From: Halobacteriovoraceae bacterium
GTDB taxonomy: Bacteria > Bdellovibrionota > Bacteriovoracia > Bacteriovoracales > Bacteriovoracaceae
Direction: 5' to 3'
DNA: 64,000 bases
Assembly (NCBI GenBank): GCA_002707495.1
Contig: PAMZ01000003.1
Span: 186,001-250,000 of the forward strand
Shown: one piece after another, positions 7,698 through 16,605 of the stretch
How the letters are laid out: each line of letters opens with the position of its first letter
Numbering within the stretch: the first letter of the stretch is position 1
Notes under the pieces: generated by a model
Told to the model about the DNA's origin: nothing
Databases searched by the model: none
The model's input: only the letters and a program-made list of their open reading frames with translations
Made by a program: the position numbers and the translations under genes

Positions 7698-8914
7698 ATA
7701 AATAGTCCCGCTATACAAGCAGTCATAAAACAAGCGAGGGTTCCCCCAATAAGTGACTTGATTCCAAGTTTTGCAAGATCTTGTCGCCTTGAAGGTGCGA
7801 TTCCTCCAATACCTCCAAGTTGAATCGCTATAGAAGAAAAATTAGCGAAGCCACAAAGCGCGTATGTTGAAATAATTTGAGCACGCTCACTGATAGCACC
7901 AGCTTTCATAGCCGTTTGAAGGTCTAGGTAGGCTACAAACTCATTAACGACAGTTTTCTTTCCAAGTAAGATTCCTACTTGAAGGCAGTCATCCCAAGGA
8001 ACTCCCATCACAAAAGCAAAGGGAGAAAAAAGATATCCTATGATGAGTTCAAAACTTAAGTTTTCAAAGCCGATAATTCCACCGAACCAGCCAATGATTC
8101 CATTTAAAAGGGCGATTAAAGCAATAAAAGCGAGTAACATCGCACCAACATTAAGGGCAAGATTTAAACCCTCTCCAGCTCCAGTTGCAGCGGCATCAAT
8201 TAAATTTACATTCGTTTTGGGAAGATCAGCTTTAACCACTCCCGCTGTCTCAGACGTTTCAGTTTCAGGAACCATTAATTTTGCAATAGCTAATGCAGCA
8301 GGAGCTGACATAACAGAAGCCGCTAAAAGATGTCCGGCATCAACACCCATTCCAACATAAGCCGCGAGCACACCACCAGCCACTGTGGCCATACCTCCGG
8401 TCATAAGTGCCATCAATTCTGAATTAGTCATTTTATCGACAAATGGTTTAACAACTAAAGGAGCTTCCGTTTGTCCCACAAAAATATTGGCAGCAGCTGA
8501 AAGAGACTCGGCACCACTAGTATTCATGACTTTCATCATTAACTTAGCAGCAAGTTCAACAACTTTTTGCATCACTCCTAAATGGTAAAGCACACTCATG
8601 AGAGAACTCATAAAAATAATCGTGGGAAGCACCAAGAAAGCAAAAATAAATCCAAACTTAGAAGGATTAGTTAAGTCACCAAATATAAATTTTGATCCTT
8701 CATTGGTATAGTTAAGAACATTTTGAAAGAGCGCTCTAGCTGATTCAAAAACTTGTTCACCGATCGGAGTCTTAAGAATAAAAAGTCCGAAGGTCAGTTG
8801 AAGTGCAATCCCCATCAGCACCGTTTTCCACTTAATATCTTTACGAGATGTGCTAAGTCCATACGCAACCGCCAGCATGACGAGCAAACCAATCAACGAC
8901 ATAAATCTTTCCAT
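7694..8914 (-). CDS. nupC: NupC-type concentrative nucleoside transporter
   Basis: A 406-residue inner-membrane symporter of the CNT family, which imports nucleosides using a proton or sodium gradient. Family hallmarks include the opening SLIGLLVMLAVAYGLSTSRK, the central GQTEAPLVVKPF block and the late ALCGFANFSSIAIQLGG block. The frame extends to a TTG at 8968, but I place the start at ATG 8914: known NupC proteins begin there, AAGGA precedes it, and the TTG falls inside a likely promoter. Together with the two nucleoside phosphorylases at 9.6-11.7 kb it suggests uptake and breakdown of nucleosides, for instance from prey nucleic acid. Confidence 0.93.
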   Translation of the reverse strand: MERFMSLIGLLVMLAVAYGLSTSRKDIKWKTVLMGIALQLTFGLFILKTPIGEQVFESARALFQNVLNYTNEGSKFIFGDLTNPSKFGFIFAFLVLPTIIFMSSLMSVLYHLGVMQKVVELAAKLMMKVMNTSGAESLSAAANIFVGQTEAPLVVKPFVDKMTNSELMALMTGGMATVAGGVLAAYVGMGVDAGHLLAASVMSAPAALAIAKLMVPETETSETAGVVKADLPKTNVNLIDAAATGAGEGLNLALNVGAMLLAFIALIALLNGIIGWFGGIIGFENLSFELIIGYLFSPFAFVMGVPWDDCLQVGILLGKKTVVNEFVAYLDLQTAMKAGAISERAQIISTYALCGFANFSSIAIQLGGIGGIAPSRRQDLAKLGIKSLIGGTLACFMTACIAGLFI

Positions 8915-8947
8915 TATAGGTAATCCTTCGAGTAGTGTGTCGAACTT

Positions 8948-8976
8948 TATATAAAATGCTCGACCCAAGAATTCAA
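8948..8976 (-). promoter_or_regulatory. Candidate nupC promoter
   Basis: On the minus strand TTGAAT (8971-8976), a 17-base spacer and TATATA (8948-8953) lie about 34 bases before the nupC ATG. The -10 element sits in the AT palindrome TTTATATAAA. The alternative upstream TTG start codon would fall within this promoter. Confidence 0.45.
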
Positions 8977-9026
8977 TGGAAATTATGGGGCCATTGTGAC
9001 AATTACACTATGAATTGAATGTAAGA

Positions 9027-9482
9027 TTAGAAATTTAAATTAAATCCTAATTGATAGGGAGAGCTTGATCTCGCTAGTTTTTCACCGTGAATTTGGCGGT
9101 GCCATTGCCCGCGAGACTTAGTCCCAAAACCGCGATAATCATCTTTTAATCCGTATTCTTCTTCACCTGGATACATCATATTTTGCGTTTTTTGTGCCTG
9201 ATTCATCGCAACAAAAATTACGCCAGCAATAATTCCAATTGAAGCTCCGGTAATAATATTATCCGTATGATCCTTTGGTTCTTCCACGAATGAAAGCGTG
9301 GATAAACCAAGTATGGCGCCAGCAAGACCCCCTCCTACAACGACGAGAAGGTCGTTCTTAGTGTCACTGACAAACATATCCAGGTCTTCGTCAGCCTGAG
9401 CATAACTCGCAGCACTCTGAGAGAAAACAAACGCACAAAGAACTGATTTAAATAAAAATTTTCGAAGACAAAATTGGCGCAT
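9027..9482 (-). CDS. Small envelope protein with glycine-rich membrane segments
   Basis: 151 residues of no recognised family. A signal peptide (about residues 1-29, ending SYAQA) is followed by two small-residue-rich hydrophobic stretches (VVVGGGLAGAILGL and IITGASIGIIAGVIFVA). The tail is polar, with a terminal Phe (LGFNLNF), the kind of ending seen in outer-membrane-directed proteins. The frame opens further upstream, but ATG 9482 is preceded by a strong GGAGG 6 bases away, so I choose it. It lies upstream of nupC in the same direction and diverges from deoA. Confidence 0.7.
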   Translation of the reverse strand: MRQFCLRKFLFKSVLCAFVFSQSAASYAQADEDLDMFVSDTKNDLLVVVGGGLAGAILGLSTLSFVEEPKDHTDNIITGASIGIIAGVIFVAMNQAQKTQNMMYPGEEEYGLKDDYRGFGTKSRGQWHRQIHGEKLARSSSPYQLGFNLNF

Positions 9483-9570
9483 GACTTTCCTCCAAAAATG
9501 ACTAAACAAGCGAGCCATTTACTAATATGATAGGGTTTACATTAAATAGTGGCAATAAATTAGAGAGAAT

Positions 9571-10890
9571 ATGACGCATTTCACAATGTATCAAATTTTA
9601 GAAAAGAAAAAGCATGGTCTTGAGTTAAGTCCAGAGGAGATCGAATGGACTATTAAAGGACTGCTAAATAAAAGTGTAGCTGAATACCAAATGACCGCCC
9701 TTTTGATGGCCATCTATTTGAATGGTATGACTAAAAAAGAAACAGCAGCACTTACTGATGTCATGCTGAACTCAGGAAGGACCTTAAACTTTAATGATCA
9801 GTCAGTGGTAGACAAACACTCCACTGGAGGAATTGGTGATAAAACATCTTTTATTCTCGCGCCTATTGCAGCTGCTTGCGGTGTAAAAGTCCCCATGATT
9901 GCTGGTCGAGGCTTAGGTTTTACTGGAGGTACAGTAGACAAGGTTGAAGCTATCCCTGGTTTCAGAACTGATCTTTCACTTAATGAGTTTGAAACAAAAT
10001 TAAAAGAGGACTCCTTAGTTTTAATGGGTCAAACTCCAGAGATAGCCCCTGCTGACAGAATTATTTATGCACTAAGAGATGTCACCGCAACAATCGATTC
10101 AATTCCTCTCATCACAGCCAGTATTATGAGCAAAAAACTTGCCGAAGGGGCCAATGGTATTGTCATGGACATTAAGGTTGGCTCAGGAGCTTTTATGAGC
10201 TCGAAGTCTGAAGCTAAAAAGCTCGCTAAAAGCATTCTCTACACAGCGAAGGCTTATGACAAGAGATGTGTGACCCTTCTTACTAATATGAATCAACCTC
10301 TAGGAAGAGCCGTGGGTCACACCTTAGAGTTAATTGAATGCTTTGAAGTCCTAAAAGATAATGGACCACAAGATCTCACAGTGCTCTCTCTTGAGTTAGC
10401 AGCGCATATGATCCGTATTGCGGGAAAAGCGAAAAGCCAAACCCAAGCTTTAAAGATGGCAAAGCATGCCGTTAAATCGGGAGCGGCACTAAAAGTTTTC
10501 GAAAAATTGATCGCAGATCAAGGTGGAGATGCAGGAGTTATATATAATTATGACCTGATGGATCTCGCTCCAGTAAAGTCCGAAGTTTTATGTCCAAAAG
10601 ACGGTTACGTGAAAAGTTTCGTCAATAAAGAGATTGGATTTTTGTGTACTGAACTTGGAGGAGGAAGAAAGGTCAAAACAGATAAAATTGATTTTGGAGT
10701 AGGTTTTTATTTTCATAAGAAATTAGGAGATAAAGTTAAGAAAGGAGAATCTTTGTTAACAATCTATCACCGCCAAGATCAATTAGATGATGTCACGGCA
10801 ATTAGTGAAACGCTCCTAGAATCAGTGATTAAAATTGGGCGAACTAAACCGGCTAAGCCTGAGGTTATTTATGACCTCTTTGAGAACTAG
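9571..10890 (+). CDS. deoA: Pyrimidine-nucleoside (thymidine) phosphorylase
   Basis: 439 residues, the usual length. It cleaves thymidine, deoxyuridine or uridine with phosphate, giving free base and (deoxy)ribose-1-phosphate. The phosphate-binding glycine-rich block DKHSTGGIGDKTSF and the family signature AGRGLGFTGGTVDKVEAIPG are intact, as is KLAEGANGIVMDIKVGSGAF. The C-terminal domain (about residues 345-435) has the usual alpha/beta lobe. The motifs do not clearly separate DeoA from the broader-specificity Pdp. It is followed 21 bases later by punA, in a nucleoside salvage operon. Confidence 0.94.
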   Translation: MTHFTMYQILEKKKHGLELSPEEIEWTIKGLLNKSVAEYQMTALLMAIYLNGMTKKETAALTDVMLNSGRTLNFNDQSVVDKHSTGGIGDKTSFILAPIAAACGVKVPMIAGRGLGFTGGTVDKVEAIPGFRTDLSLNEFETKLKEDSLVLMGQTPEIAPADRIIYALRDVTATIDSIPLITASIMSKKLAEGANGIVMDIKVGSGAFMSSKSEAKKLAKSILYTAKAYDKRCVTLLTNMNQPLGRAVGHTLELIECFEVLKDNGPQDLTVLSLELAAHMIRIAGKAKSQTQALKMAKHAVKSGAALKVFEKLIADQGGDAGVIYNYDLMDLAPVKSEVLCPKDGYVKSFVNKEIGFLCTELGGGRKVKTDKIDFGVGFYFHKKLGDKVKKGESLLTIYHRQDQLDDVTAISETLLESVIKIGRTKPAKPEVIYDLFEN

Positions 10891-10911
10891 CGAAGAGAAT
10901 TAAGGAAGATA

Positions 10912-11730
10912 ATGAAAGAGATCATGGAAAGTGTAGACTATATAAAAAATAAGCTCTCCTGGAGCGATGAGCCGGTGGGTGTTATTCTTGGTAGCGGGCT
11001 TGGATCTTTTACAGACAATCTCTCGGATAAGGTCGCACTATCCTACCAAGATATTCCAAATTTCTCTAAGACAACTGTTGTTGGACATGCAGGTGAACTG
11101 GTTAAAGGTTCAATTGCGAATCAAACCGTTTTAGCTATGCGAGGGAGATTTCACCTTTATGAAGGTCACCCCGTAACCTCAGTTGTCCTTCCGATTAGAG
11201 TTTTGATTCAACTTGGATGTAAAAAAATTATTATTACAAATGCTGCTGGTGGAATAAATGATAAATTCCATCCAGCAGACCTCGTTCTTATCTCTGATCA
11301 TATTAACTTTATGGGACAAAATCCTCTCAGTGGACCTAACTTTGAAGAGCTAGGCCCGAGATTTCCAGATATGAGTGAAGCCTATTCTCCAAAGCTAAGG
11401 AATCTTGCTAAAACTTGTGGAGAAAGACTCAACATTGAATTGAAAGAAGGTGTCTATGCTGGTTGGTTGGGACCGTCCTATGAGACTCCTGCAGAGATAA
11501 GAATGCTGAAAACAGTGGGCGCTGATTTAGTCGGAATGTCGACTGTTCCTGAAACAATCGCAGCCCAACATGCTGGGGCAGAAGTATTAGGAATTTCTTG
11601 TGTAACAAATTATGCCGCCGGTATTTCTCATGAAAAATTGAGTCATGCAGACGTCAAAGATGTTGCCGACAAGGTGAAAGATCGATTTGGCTCGTTAGTC
11701 ACAGAAATAATCAAGGGCATGAATGACTGA
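10912..11730 (+). CDS. punA: Purine-nucleoside phosphorylase, trimeric inosine/guanosine type
   Basis: 272 residues, matching the trimeric PNP family that splits inosine and guanosine (and their deoxy forms) into base and sugar-1-phosphate. Visible motifs are VILGSGLGSF (phosphate loop), MRGRFHLYEGHP, IITNAAGGIN, GPSYETPAEIRML and GMSTVPE; the Glu and Asn of the purine site lie in the last blocks. AAGGAAG precedes the ATG. It follows deoA closely and overlaps the next gene by 8 bases, so the three are probably co-transcribed. Confidence 0.95.
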   Translation: MKEIMESVDYIKNKLSWSDEPVGVILGSGLGSFTDNLSDKVALSYQDIPNFSKTTVVGHAGELVKGSIANQTVLAMRGRFHLYEGHPVTSVVLPIRVLIQLGCKKIIITNAAGGINDKFHPADLVLISDHINFMGQNPLSGPNFEELGPRFPDMSEAYSPKLRNLAKTCGERLNIELKEGVYAGWLGPSYETPAEIRMLKTVGADLVGMSTVPETIAAQHAGAEVLGISCVTNYAAGISHEKLSHADVKDVADKVKDRFGSLVTEIIKGMND

Positions 11731-13015
11731 ATCAGATAAAATTATCAATGATTTAAACTTTTGTGTTATTGATCTAGAAACTACCGGCGGAAATGCTCAA
11801 AAAGACCGGATCATCGAAATTGGAATGGTTAAAATAAAAAACCGTGAAATTCATTCTACCAAGAGTTTTCTCGTTAACCCTAAAATACCAATTCCGGAAT
11901 TTATTCAAAAACTTACCAATATCAAACAAGACGATGTTGCAGACTCTCCTGTCATTGAAACAATTATAGAGGAAGTCATCGACTTTATTGGAGACGATAT
12001 TATTGTGGCCCACAATATCTCCTTTGATGTTCCTTTTTTAAACGGTGTCTTAAAAAGATTAAAGAAAGAAAAACTTCAGAATAAAGTTATATGTACAAAT
12101 GTTATGACTAAGTACTTGATTCCAGAGATTCTCAATTCCAATTTGAATTATATGTCTAAACTATTTGAAATAGAGCATTCAAAAGCCCATCGAGCAGAGG
12201 ACGATGCAAGGGCCACAGCTAAGCTTCTTATAAAATATTTAGATATCTTTTCTTCCAAAGGGTTAAAGAAGATTAATCAGCTCTACTACCCTCGCAATAA
12301 ATTCGAGCTAGATCGAATTCATCTCAATAAACAAGAGACATCCTCCCAGGAAGTGAAGACACTTCTTGATACTTTTAACTTCTCTGTAACACTTACTATA
12401 AAAGGGAAGCGAGGTTTAATCTTAGCAGTTATTCCTCTTGAAAATCCTAAGGATGAAAGTTACTTCGCTAAAGAGATTCTGGATGAGCTGGAATGGGAGA
12501 TCATTACAGTAAGAATGTTACACCCCTATCTTGATGGACTTTTCCAATTTAATAATCACTATTCAAAATACCCTCAAGAAATTGCCAAAAAGATACTTGG
12601 GTATCTACAAGAAAAAATTGGAACTTCAGAGTCAGAGCAAATGCTTAATAAATTAGACTTTATAATTTCTCATCACCTGGTATCGGAACAGATTATTTCT
12701 TATAACTTTCTCAACTTAAATACCAATATGAGATCATTGTTCAAAGTTCCTGCACAGAAGAAAAAATTCTATCAATTCTTAATAGGTCAGATTAACCGAT
12801 TCGAAAACCAGCAAAAGGGACGAAGAAAAAATACACTTCACCAAGAAGTGGCACCATTAATTGAAAGCTATTTAGAAAAAAATCGATCCTCAGGTGATTA
12901 CTTATTTCTCGACAGAAAAATGATCAAGAGCAATAGGGAAAGTACTCTTAATCTCATAGAAAGATTTGCTCAAGATTCTCAAATGAAAATTCATTTTCCT
13001 CGAACTCATTTGTAA
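11723..13015 (+). CDS. DnaQ-like 3'-5' exonuclease with a unique C-terminal region
   Basis: 430 residues. Residues 11-180 form a DEDDh exonuclease of the DNA polymerase III epsilon type: VIDLETTGG supplies Asp17 and Glu19, HNISFDVPFL the next Asp, and HRAEDDARATAKLL the catalytic His and last Asp. The C-terminal ~240 residues are predicted to be mixed helix and strand with no motif I recognise, and make it longer than plain epsilon subunits. It overlaps punA by 8 bases and may be translated by coupling. Its role could be proofreading, repair or degradation of foreign DNA; the sequence does not decide. Confidence 0.82.
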   Translation: MTESDKIINDLNFCVIDLETTGGNAQKDRIIEIGMVKIKNREIHSTKSFLVNPKIPIPEFIQKLTNIKQDDVADSPVIETIIEEVIDFIGDDIIVAHNISFDVPFLNGVLKRLKKEKLQNKVICTNVMTKYLIPEILNSNLNYMSKLFEIEHSKAHRAEDDARATAKLLIKYLDIFSSKGLKKINQLYYPRNKFELDRIHLNKQETSSQEVKTLLDTFNFSVTLTIKGKRGLILAVIPLENPKDESYFAKEILDELEWEIITVRMLHPYLDGLFQFNNHYSKYPQEIAKKILGYLQEKIGTSESEQMLNKLDFIISHHLVSEQIISYNFLNLNTNMRSLFKVPAQKKKFYQFLIGQINRFENQQKGRRKNTLHQEVAPLIESYLEKNRSSGDYLFLDRKMIKSNRESTLNLIERFAQDSQMKIHFPRTHL

Positions 13016-13020
13016 TTAAG

Positions 13021-14430
13021 TTAAGCTTTTAATTTAATAGAAAATCCATTTCTAACTTTTACAAGCTCCATGTCATAAATCTGAAGTAGATGCTTGAGAA
13101 GTTTCTCTTGAGGAAGCTTTATAGACTCAATTCCTCTCACACAATGTATCAAAACTTCGCTGTTTGATTCAACTATTTCAAGATCGACTTGGCGAGACTC
13201 CATACTCTCTACTAAGTCCATATGAGATGAAAGGGTTAAAAACTCATTAAACATTAAATAAAACACCATAGTTAAAACTGAAGAATTTGCCTGGATACTA
13301 AAGTGACCTGATTTTTTTCTCTTAAAGTTAAGTTTAAGTTGGCTTTCCACCATTCGAAACTTTAGGAGGTCATAAGCTTGCTCAAATACTTTATCCCAAT
13401 CTATTTTATCAGCTTCTGATATCTCTTTTTTCGAAAAACCTAAAAAGGTTTGTACCAGCCCTTTACATCTATATACGGTTTCTTTCATGCTACTAAGTGA
13501 ATCCATTGTCTCTTCATTCAAGTCATCCTCAAGCATGAGAACATCCAGGGCCGCTGATATTCCTCCCAAAGGATTATTAAGCTCATGAGCAATAGAAGAG
13601 CTAATGATACCCAGTTCTTCGTTATTTTGAACTCCTTGTTGAGTTTCAATCTCAGTTACAATGACTAAGTCATAGCCGTCTGAGAGTGCTTTCGTTTGAA
13701 CCTGCCAGTCCCTTTCCAGAGAGTTAAACTTTACTTCACCTCTAGTTTTGAGTGAGTGGGAAGGAAGCTCTGCAGGATTAAGACCGTACAATCTGAAAGC
13801 CTTATTAAACCAAATGTATTCACCCTCCATATTTTTTAGAAGTAGTCCATGATCAATTTCATTCAATTTTGCTTCAAGCTCATTTTCATGAACATCACCT
13901 GTCTGTATTTCATGCGAAAACTCTTCAACCAGCTTGAGGGAAAAATCGAAAAGTAATGAAGGTTGATCCACATTATTTGTGGGCTTCAACTTCTCTCCAG
14001 ATGAAATAGCATCTATGATTTGTGGGATTGATATATCTAGCGAGTTAAGTTGACTATTAACAAGTTCCTTGTTTTCTTTTTGCTCAAAGAATTTTCTTTT
14101 TTGTATCTCTGATTTCTTCGATAATAGCTCTGCCAAATGATTAATGAAATACTCTAATTCCTCCAAATCATTAGTCAGTTCAAAGACTTCAATTTTTGAC
14201 TCAACTTCAAAAAGACTTCCATTTTCAAAGGGATACTTAAAAATTATCAAATTCTTGTCGGAGAGAAAGTCAGGTAATTCCCCCTCTTCCCTTATAAAGA
14301 TTAAACTTCGATCAAAAGTATCACTCCATTCATCTGAATAAACGGCAATCTCTTTTTCAGATAGGATTCCTTTTACTCTCGGTGCAAGTTCACAATGAGA
14401 GAAGCTATTTGAAAAAAAGCCATTAATCAC
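13021..14430 (-). CDS. PAS-HisKA histidine kinase with a degenerate ATPase domain
   Basis: 469 residues with no membrane segment. Residues ~190-262 look like a PAS domain (HGLLLKNMEGEYIWFNKAF). The phosphoacceptor block IAHELNNPLGG gives His282. A CA-domain-like region follows with an N-box-like Asn (LMFNEF, about residue 395). Where the D-x-G-x-G motif should be, the sequence reads VLIHCVRGIESI, and no second glycine-rich lid is seen. ATP binding is therefore doubtful. It starts at GTG, overlapping the stop of the M23 peptidase gene (GTGA), and is the last gene of the ftsE-led run. Confidence 0.78.
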   Translation of the reverse strand: MINGFFSNSFSHCELAPRVKGILSEKEIAVYSDEWSDTFDRSLIFIREEGELPDFLSDKNLIIFKYPFENGSLFEVESKIEVFELTNDLEELEYFINHLAELLSKKSEIQKRKFFEQKENKELVNSQLNSLDISIPQIIDAISSGEKLKPTNNVDQPSLLFDFSLKLVEEFSHEIQTGDVHENELEAKLNEIDHGLLLKNMEGEYIWFNKAFRLYGLNPAELPSHSLKTRGEVKFNSLERDWQVQTKALSDGYDLVIVTEIETQQGVQNNEELGIISSSIAHELNNPLGGISAALDVLMLEDDLNEETMDSLSSMKETVYRCKGLVQTFLGFSKKEISEADKIDWDKVFEQAYDLLKFRMVESQLKLNFKRKKSGHFSIQANSSVLTMVFYLMFNEFLTLSSHMDLVESMESRQVDLEIVESNSEVLIHCVRGIESIKLPQEKLLKHLLQIYDMELVKVRNGFSIKLKA

Positions 14431-15374
14431 AATGGAAGCCCAAATTGCTGCTTAGATGCATCAACAAGAGATTTTCCATCAGCAGCTTTACCTGCTATCT
14501 TGACGCCCCAGTGCAAATGAGGTCCTGAAACCCTACCTGTTTTACCAGCTCTCCCTATAATCTGTCCTTTAAGAACCATCTCTCCCGCCTGAACTTCTAT
14601 TTTAGAAAGGTGAGCATAAAGTGAAAAGATATCCATTCCATGGTCAATGATGACAACATTTCCGGTGTAGAACAGGTTGCCCGTATACACAACTCTTCCA
14701 CTATTTGCAGATGGTATCTTCACACCAACAGCAGCTCTGAAGTCTGTTCCTAAGTGAGATGTTTTTTTGAGATCGTTAAAAACTCGTCTTTTTCCAAAGT
14801 CGCTTGTAACTTTAGAGTAGAGAGGGAGGCGAAAAGGCTCATTAAAAAGAAAACTCTTTGCTGAAGTTTTATACAAATCTCGGGTTAAAAGCCACTCTTT
14901 TTCAACCCGTTTTTGATTTTCCAAAGACAGAACAACCTTTGACTTTGCAACCCTTAATCTTTCTTCTTTGTATGGAAATTGTTTTATCTCCACATTGAGA
15001 ACAATCCTTTTGTCTGTAAGAAAACAAGTTCTTTGAGATTCTTCTGAATAATAATCCTCAACATAATAGATTTGAGCATTCTGCTCAGAGACCAACATCT
15101 TAACAATATTTTCTTTAGAATCAGGAGAAACTCCCAGGCAAGAAAGATCATAAACCCCATCTTCTAATGGTATCTTCATTTCTATAAATGTTAACTTCCC
15201 ATTGAAGACTTCAATGGTCTTAGGTTGGATTGGGGACAAACGAGGTTTTTTGGGAGGTGAATTCGTTTCTTGAGTTATTTCTTTTGGAGAACTACATCCT
15301 CCGGATAAAAGCGCAAAAAAAATCAGTCCTGCAGTTTTTAACCTAACTTTTTCTAACCAAACCTTTCCCATCAT
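14427..15374 (-). CDS. M23 (LytM-type) peptidase lipoprotein
   Basis: A 315-residue murein endopeptidase anchored by lipid: the signal ends in a lipobox LSGGC with Cys27. The C-terminal domain (about 195-310) keeps the zinc ligands: the HLGTD block for His and Asp, and the HLHWGV block for the remaining His residues. It is therefore likely active on peptidoglycan cross-links, unlike the EnvC-like protein in the same run. The N-terminal half (30-190) is a beta-rich region of unknown role. The start ATG lies 32 bases inside xseA, and no separate ribosome binding site is obvious. Confidence 0.9.
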   Translation of the reverse strand: MMGKVWLEKVRLKTAGLIFFALLSGGCSSPKEITQETNSPPKKPRLSPIQPKTIEVFNGKLTFIEMKIPLEDGVYDLSCLGVSPDSKENIVKMLVSEQNAQIYYVEDYYSEESQRTCFLTDKRIVLNVEIKQFPYKEERLRVAKSKVVLSLENQKRVEKEWLLTRDLYKTSAKSFLFNEPFRLPLYSKVTSDFGKRRVFNDLKKTSHLGTDFRAAVGVKIPSANSGRVVYTGNLFYTGNVVIIDHGMDIFSLYAHLSKIEVQAGEMVLKGQIIGRAGKTGRVSGPHLHWGVKIAGKAADGKSLVDASKQQFGLPL

Positions 15375-16605
15375 AAAAGTGAATCCTTAACTCTGTTTCT
15401 TTTGAGAGTTTATCAAATTCTTTTTGAGATGTAATGATGCTTTTTCCTGAAGCAACATATGAGTATCCTCTTCGAAGAACATTCTCTGGCCCCAAGCCTG
15501 TCAATGCTCTAGTGAGTAGCTCAAGTTTGTTTTGACTCTTTTCAATTCTCTTCTCAACAACTTCCTGCCCTCTTTGAATCAAATCTTCAGAATAAAGAGT
15601 CTTGTCGGCAAGCCTTAATTGATTTTCTAAGTAAGAAAAATTAATGCGAGAAACTCTTTGCTTTTGAGATGAAATTTTTTGCTCTAACAGATAAGTTAAA
15701 TTCTTAGGATTCACCTTTTCAATTTTTTCTAACACTCTTGCTTTGAAACTTCCAAACTGTTGTCCTAAACTTCTAGTCAAATGGTTCAATTTTTGTGAAA
15801 TTTTTGTCTGTGGCTCCGTGATAAATTCTGCAGCTGCAGAAGGGGTCTCTAATCTTAAATCGGCTACAAAATCACTTAGGCTAAAGTCCACTTGATGGCC
15901 AACGGCACTTATAATAGGTGTCCTAGATTTAAAGATCTCTCTTGCAAGGGACTCATCATTAAAGGCCCAAAGATCTTCTAAAGAGCCTCCCCCTCGAGTG
16001 AGAATAATCAAATCAACTTCTTCGTTTTTATCGGCCCAGTTAAGCGCCTTAATTAAACTTCTTGGTGCTGAATCACCTTGAACTAAACTTGGAATCACCA
16101 AAATATCACACCACAAAGAGCGTCTTCTCACGATATTCACGAAATCATGAACAGCGGCACCACCTGCAGCAGTTATCACGCCAATTCTTTTAGGAAAGCT
16201 AGGGATAATCTTTTTGTGTTCTTGTTCAAAAAGACCCTCTGCCAGCAGTTTTTGTTTGAGTTTTTCAAATTGGAGTTTTAAATCACCTTTTCCCGCCTTA
16301 GAGAGAGTCTTTGCAATCAGTTGAAAGTTTCCTCTTTTAGCATAAACATTGATTGGACCAGAAACTATTATTTTGTCTCCGTCTTTAAGACCTTTTACCA
16401 ATGGATTTCTAAGTGCATCTCCCCTAAAAAGAGCGCAAGATAGAGATGCATCCGAGTCAGAAAGTGTAAAATAAAAATGACCCGTTTTTGAAGAGGAGAG
16501 ATTTGTCACTTCTCCAATGACACTTATTTGAGAAAACTCAAATTCAAGAGAAGTCTTAATGGCATGAATAATATCTCTTACTTCTAAAGGCTGAGAAATA
16601 CTCAT
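15343..16605 (-). CDS. xseA: Exodeoxyribonuclease VII large subunit
   Basis: 420 residues, typical of XseA. The N-terminal OB-fold (about 1-100, ISVIGEVTNLSSSKTGHFYFTL) binds single-stranded DNA. The catalytic region contains GVITAAGGAAVHDF, the RGGGSLEDLWAFNDE block and PIISAVGHQVDFSLSDFVADLRLETPSAAAE (cited in segments). A coiled-coil C-terminal part follows. ExoVII degrades single-stranded DNA into oligonucleotides with the small subunit XseB. I found no xseB beside it, so the small subunit must be elsewhere or unrecognised. It overlaps ctp by 4 bases. Confidence 0.95.
   Translation of the reverse strand: MSISQPLEVRDIIHAIKTSLEFEFSQISVIGEVTNLSSSKTGHFYFTLSDSDASLSCALFRGDALRNPLVKGLKDGDKIIVSGPINVYAKRGNFQLIAKTLSKAGKGDLKLQFEKLKQKLLAEGLFEQEHKKIIPSFPKRIGVITAAGGAAVHDFVNIVRRRSLWCDILVIPSLVQGDSAPRSLIKALNWADKNEEVDLIILTRGGGSLEDLWAFNDESLAREIFKSRTPIISAVGHQVDFSLSDFVADLRLETPSAAAEFITEPQTKISQKLNHLTRSLGQQFGSFKARVLEKIEKVNPKNLTYLLEQKISSQKQRVSRINFSYLENQLRLADKTLYSEDLIQRGQEVVEKRIEKSQNKLELLTRALTGLGPENVLRRGYSYVASGKSIITSQKEFDKLSKETELRIHFYDGKGLVRKS

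Noticed and set aside
8040-8588. Plus-strand frames inside nupC (8040-8360, 8385-8588)
   Set aside because: They are antisense to well-conserved transporter sequence and have no start signals.
8915-8968. TTG start of nupC at 8968
   Set aside because: It falls inside promoter-like sequence and the extra residues have no NupC counterpart.
15343-16605. An xseB gene next to xseA
   Set aside because: Neither neighbour resembles the ~70-80-residue small subunit; the 68-residue gene at 22127-22333 does not match it either.
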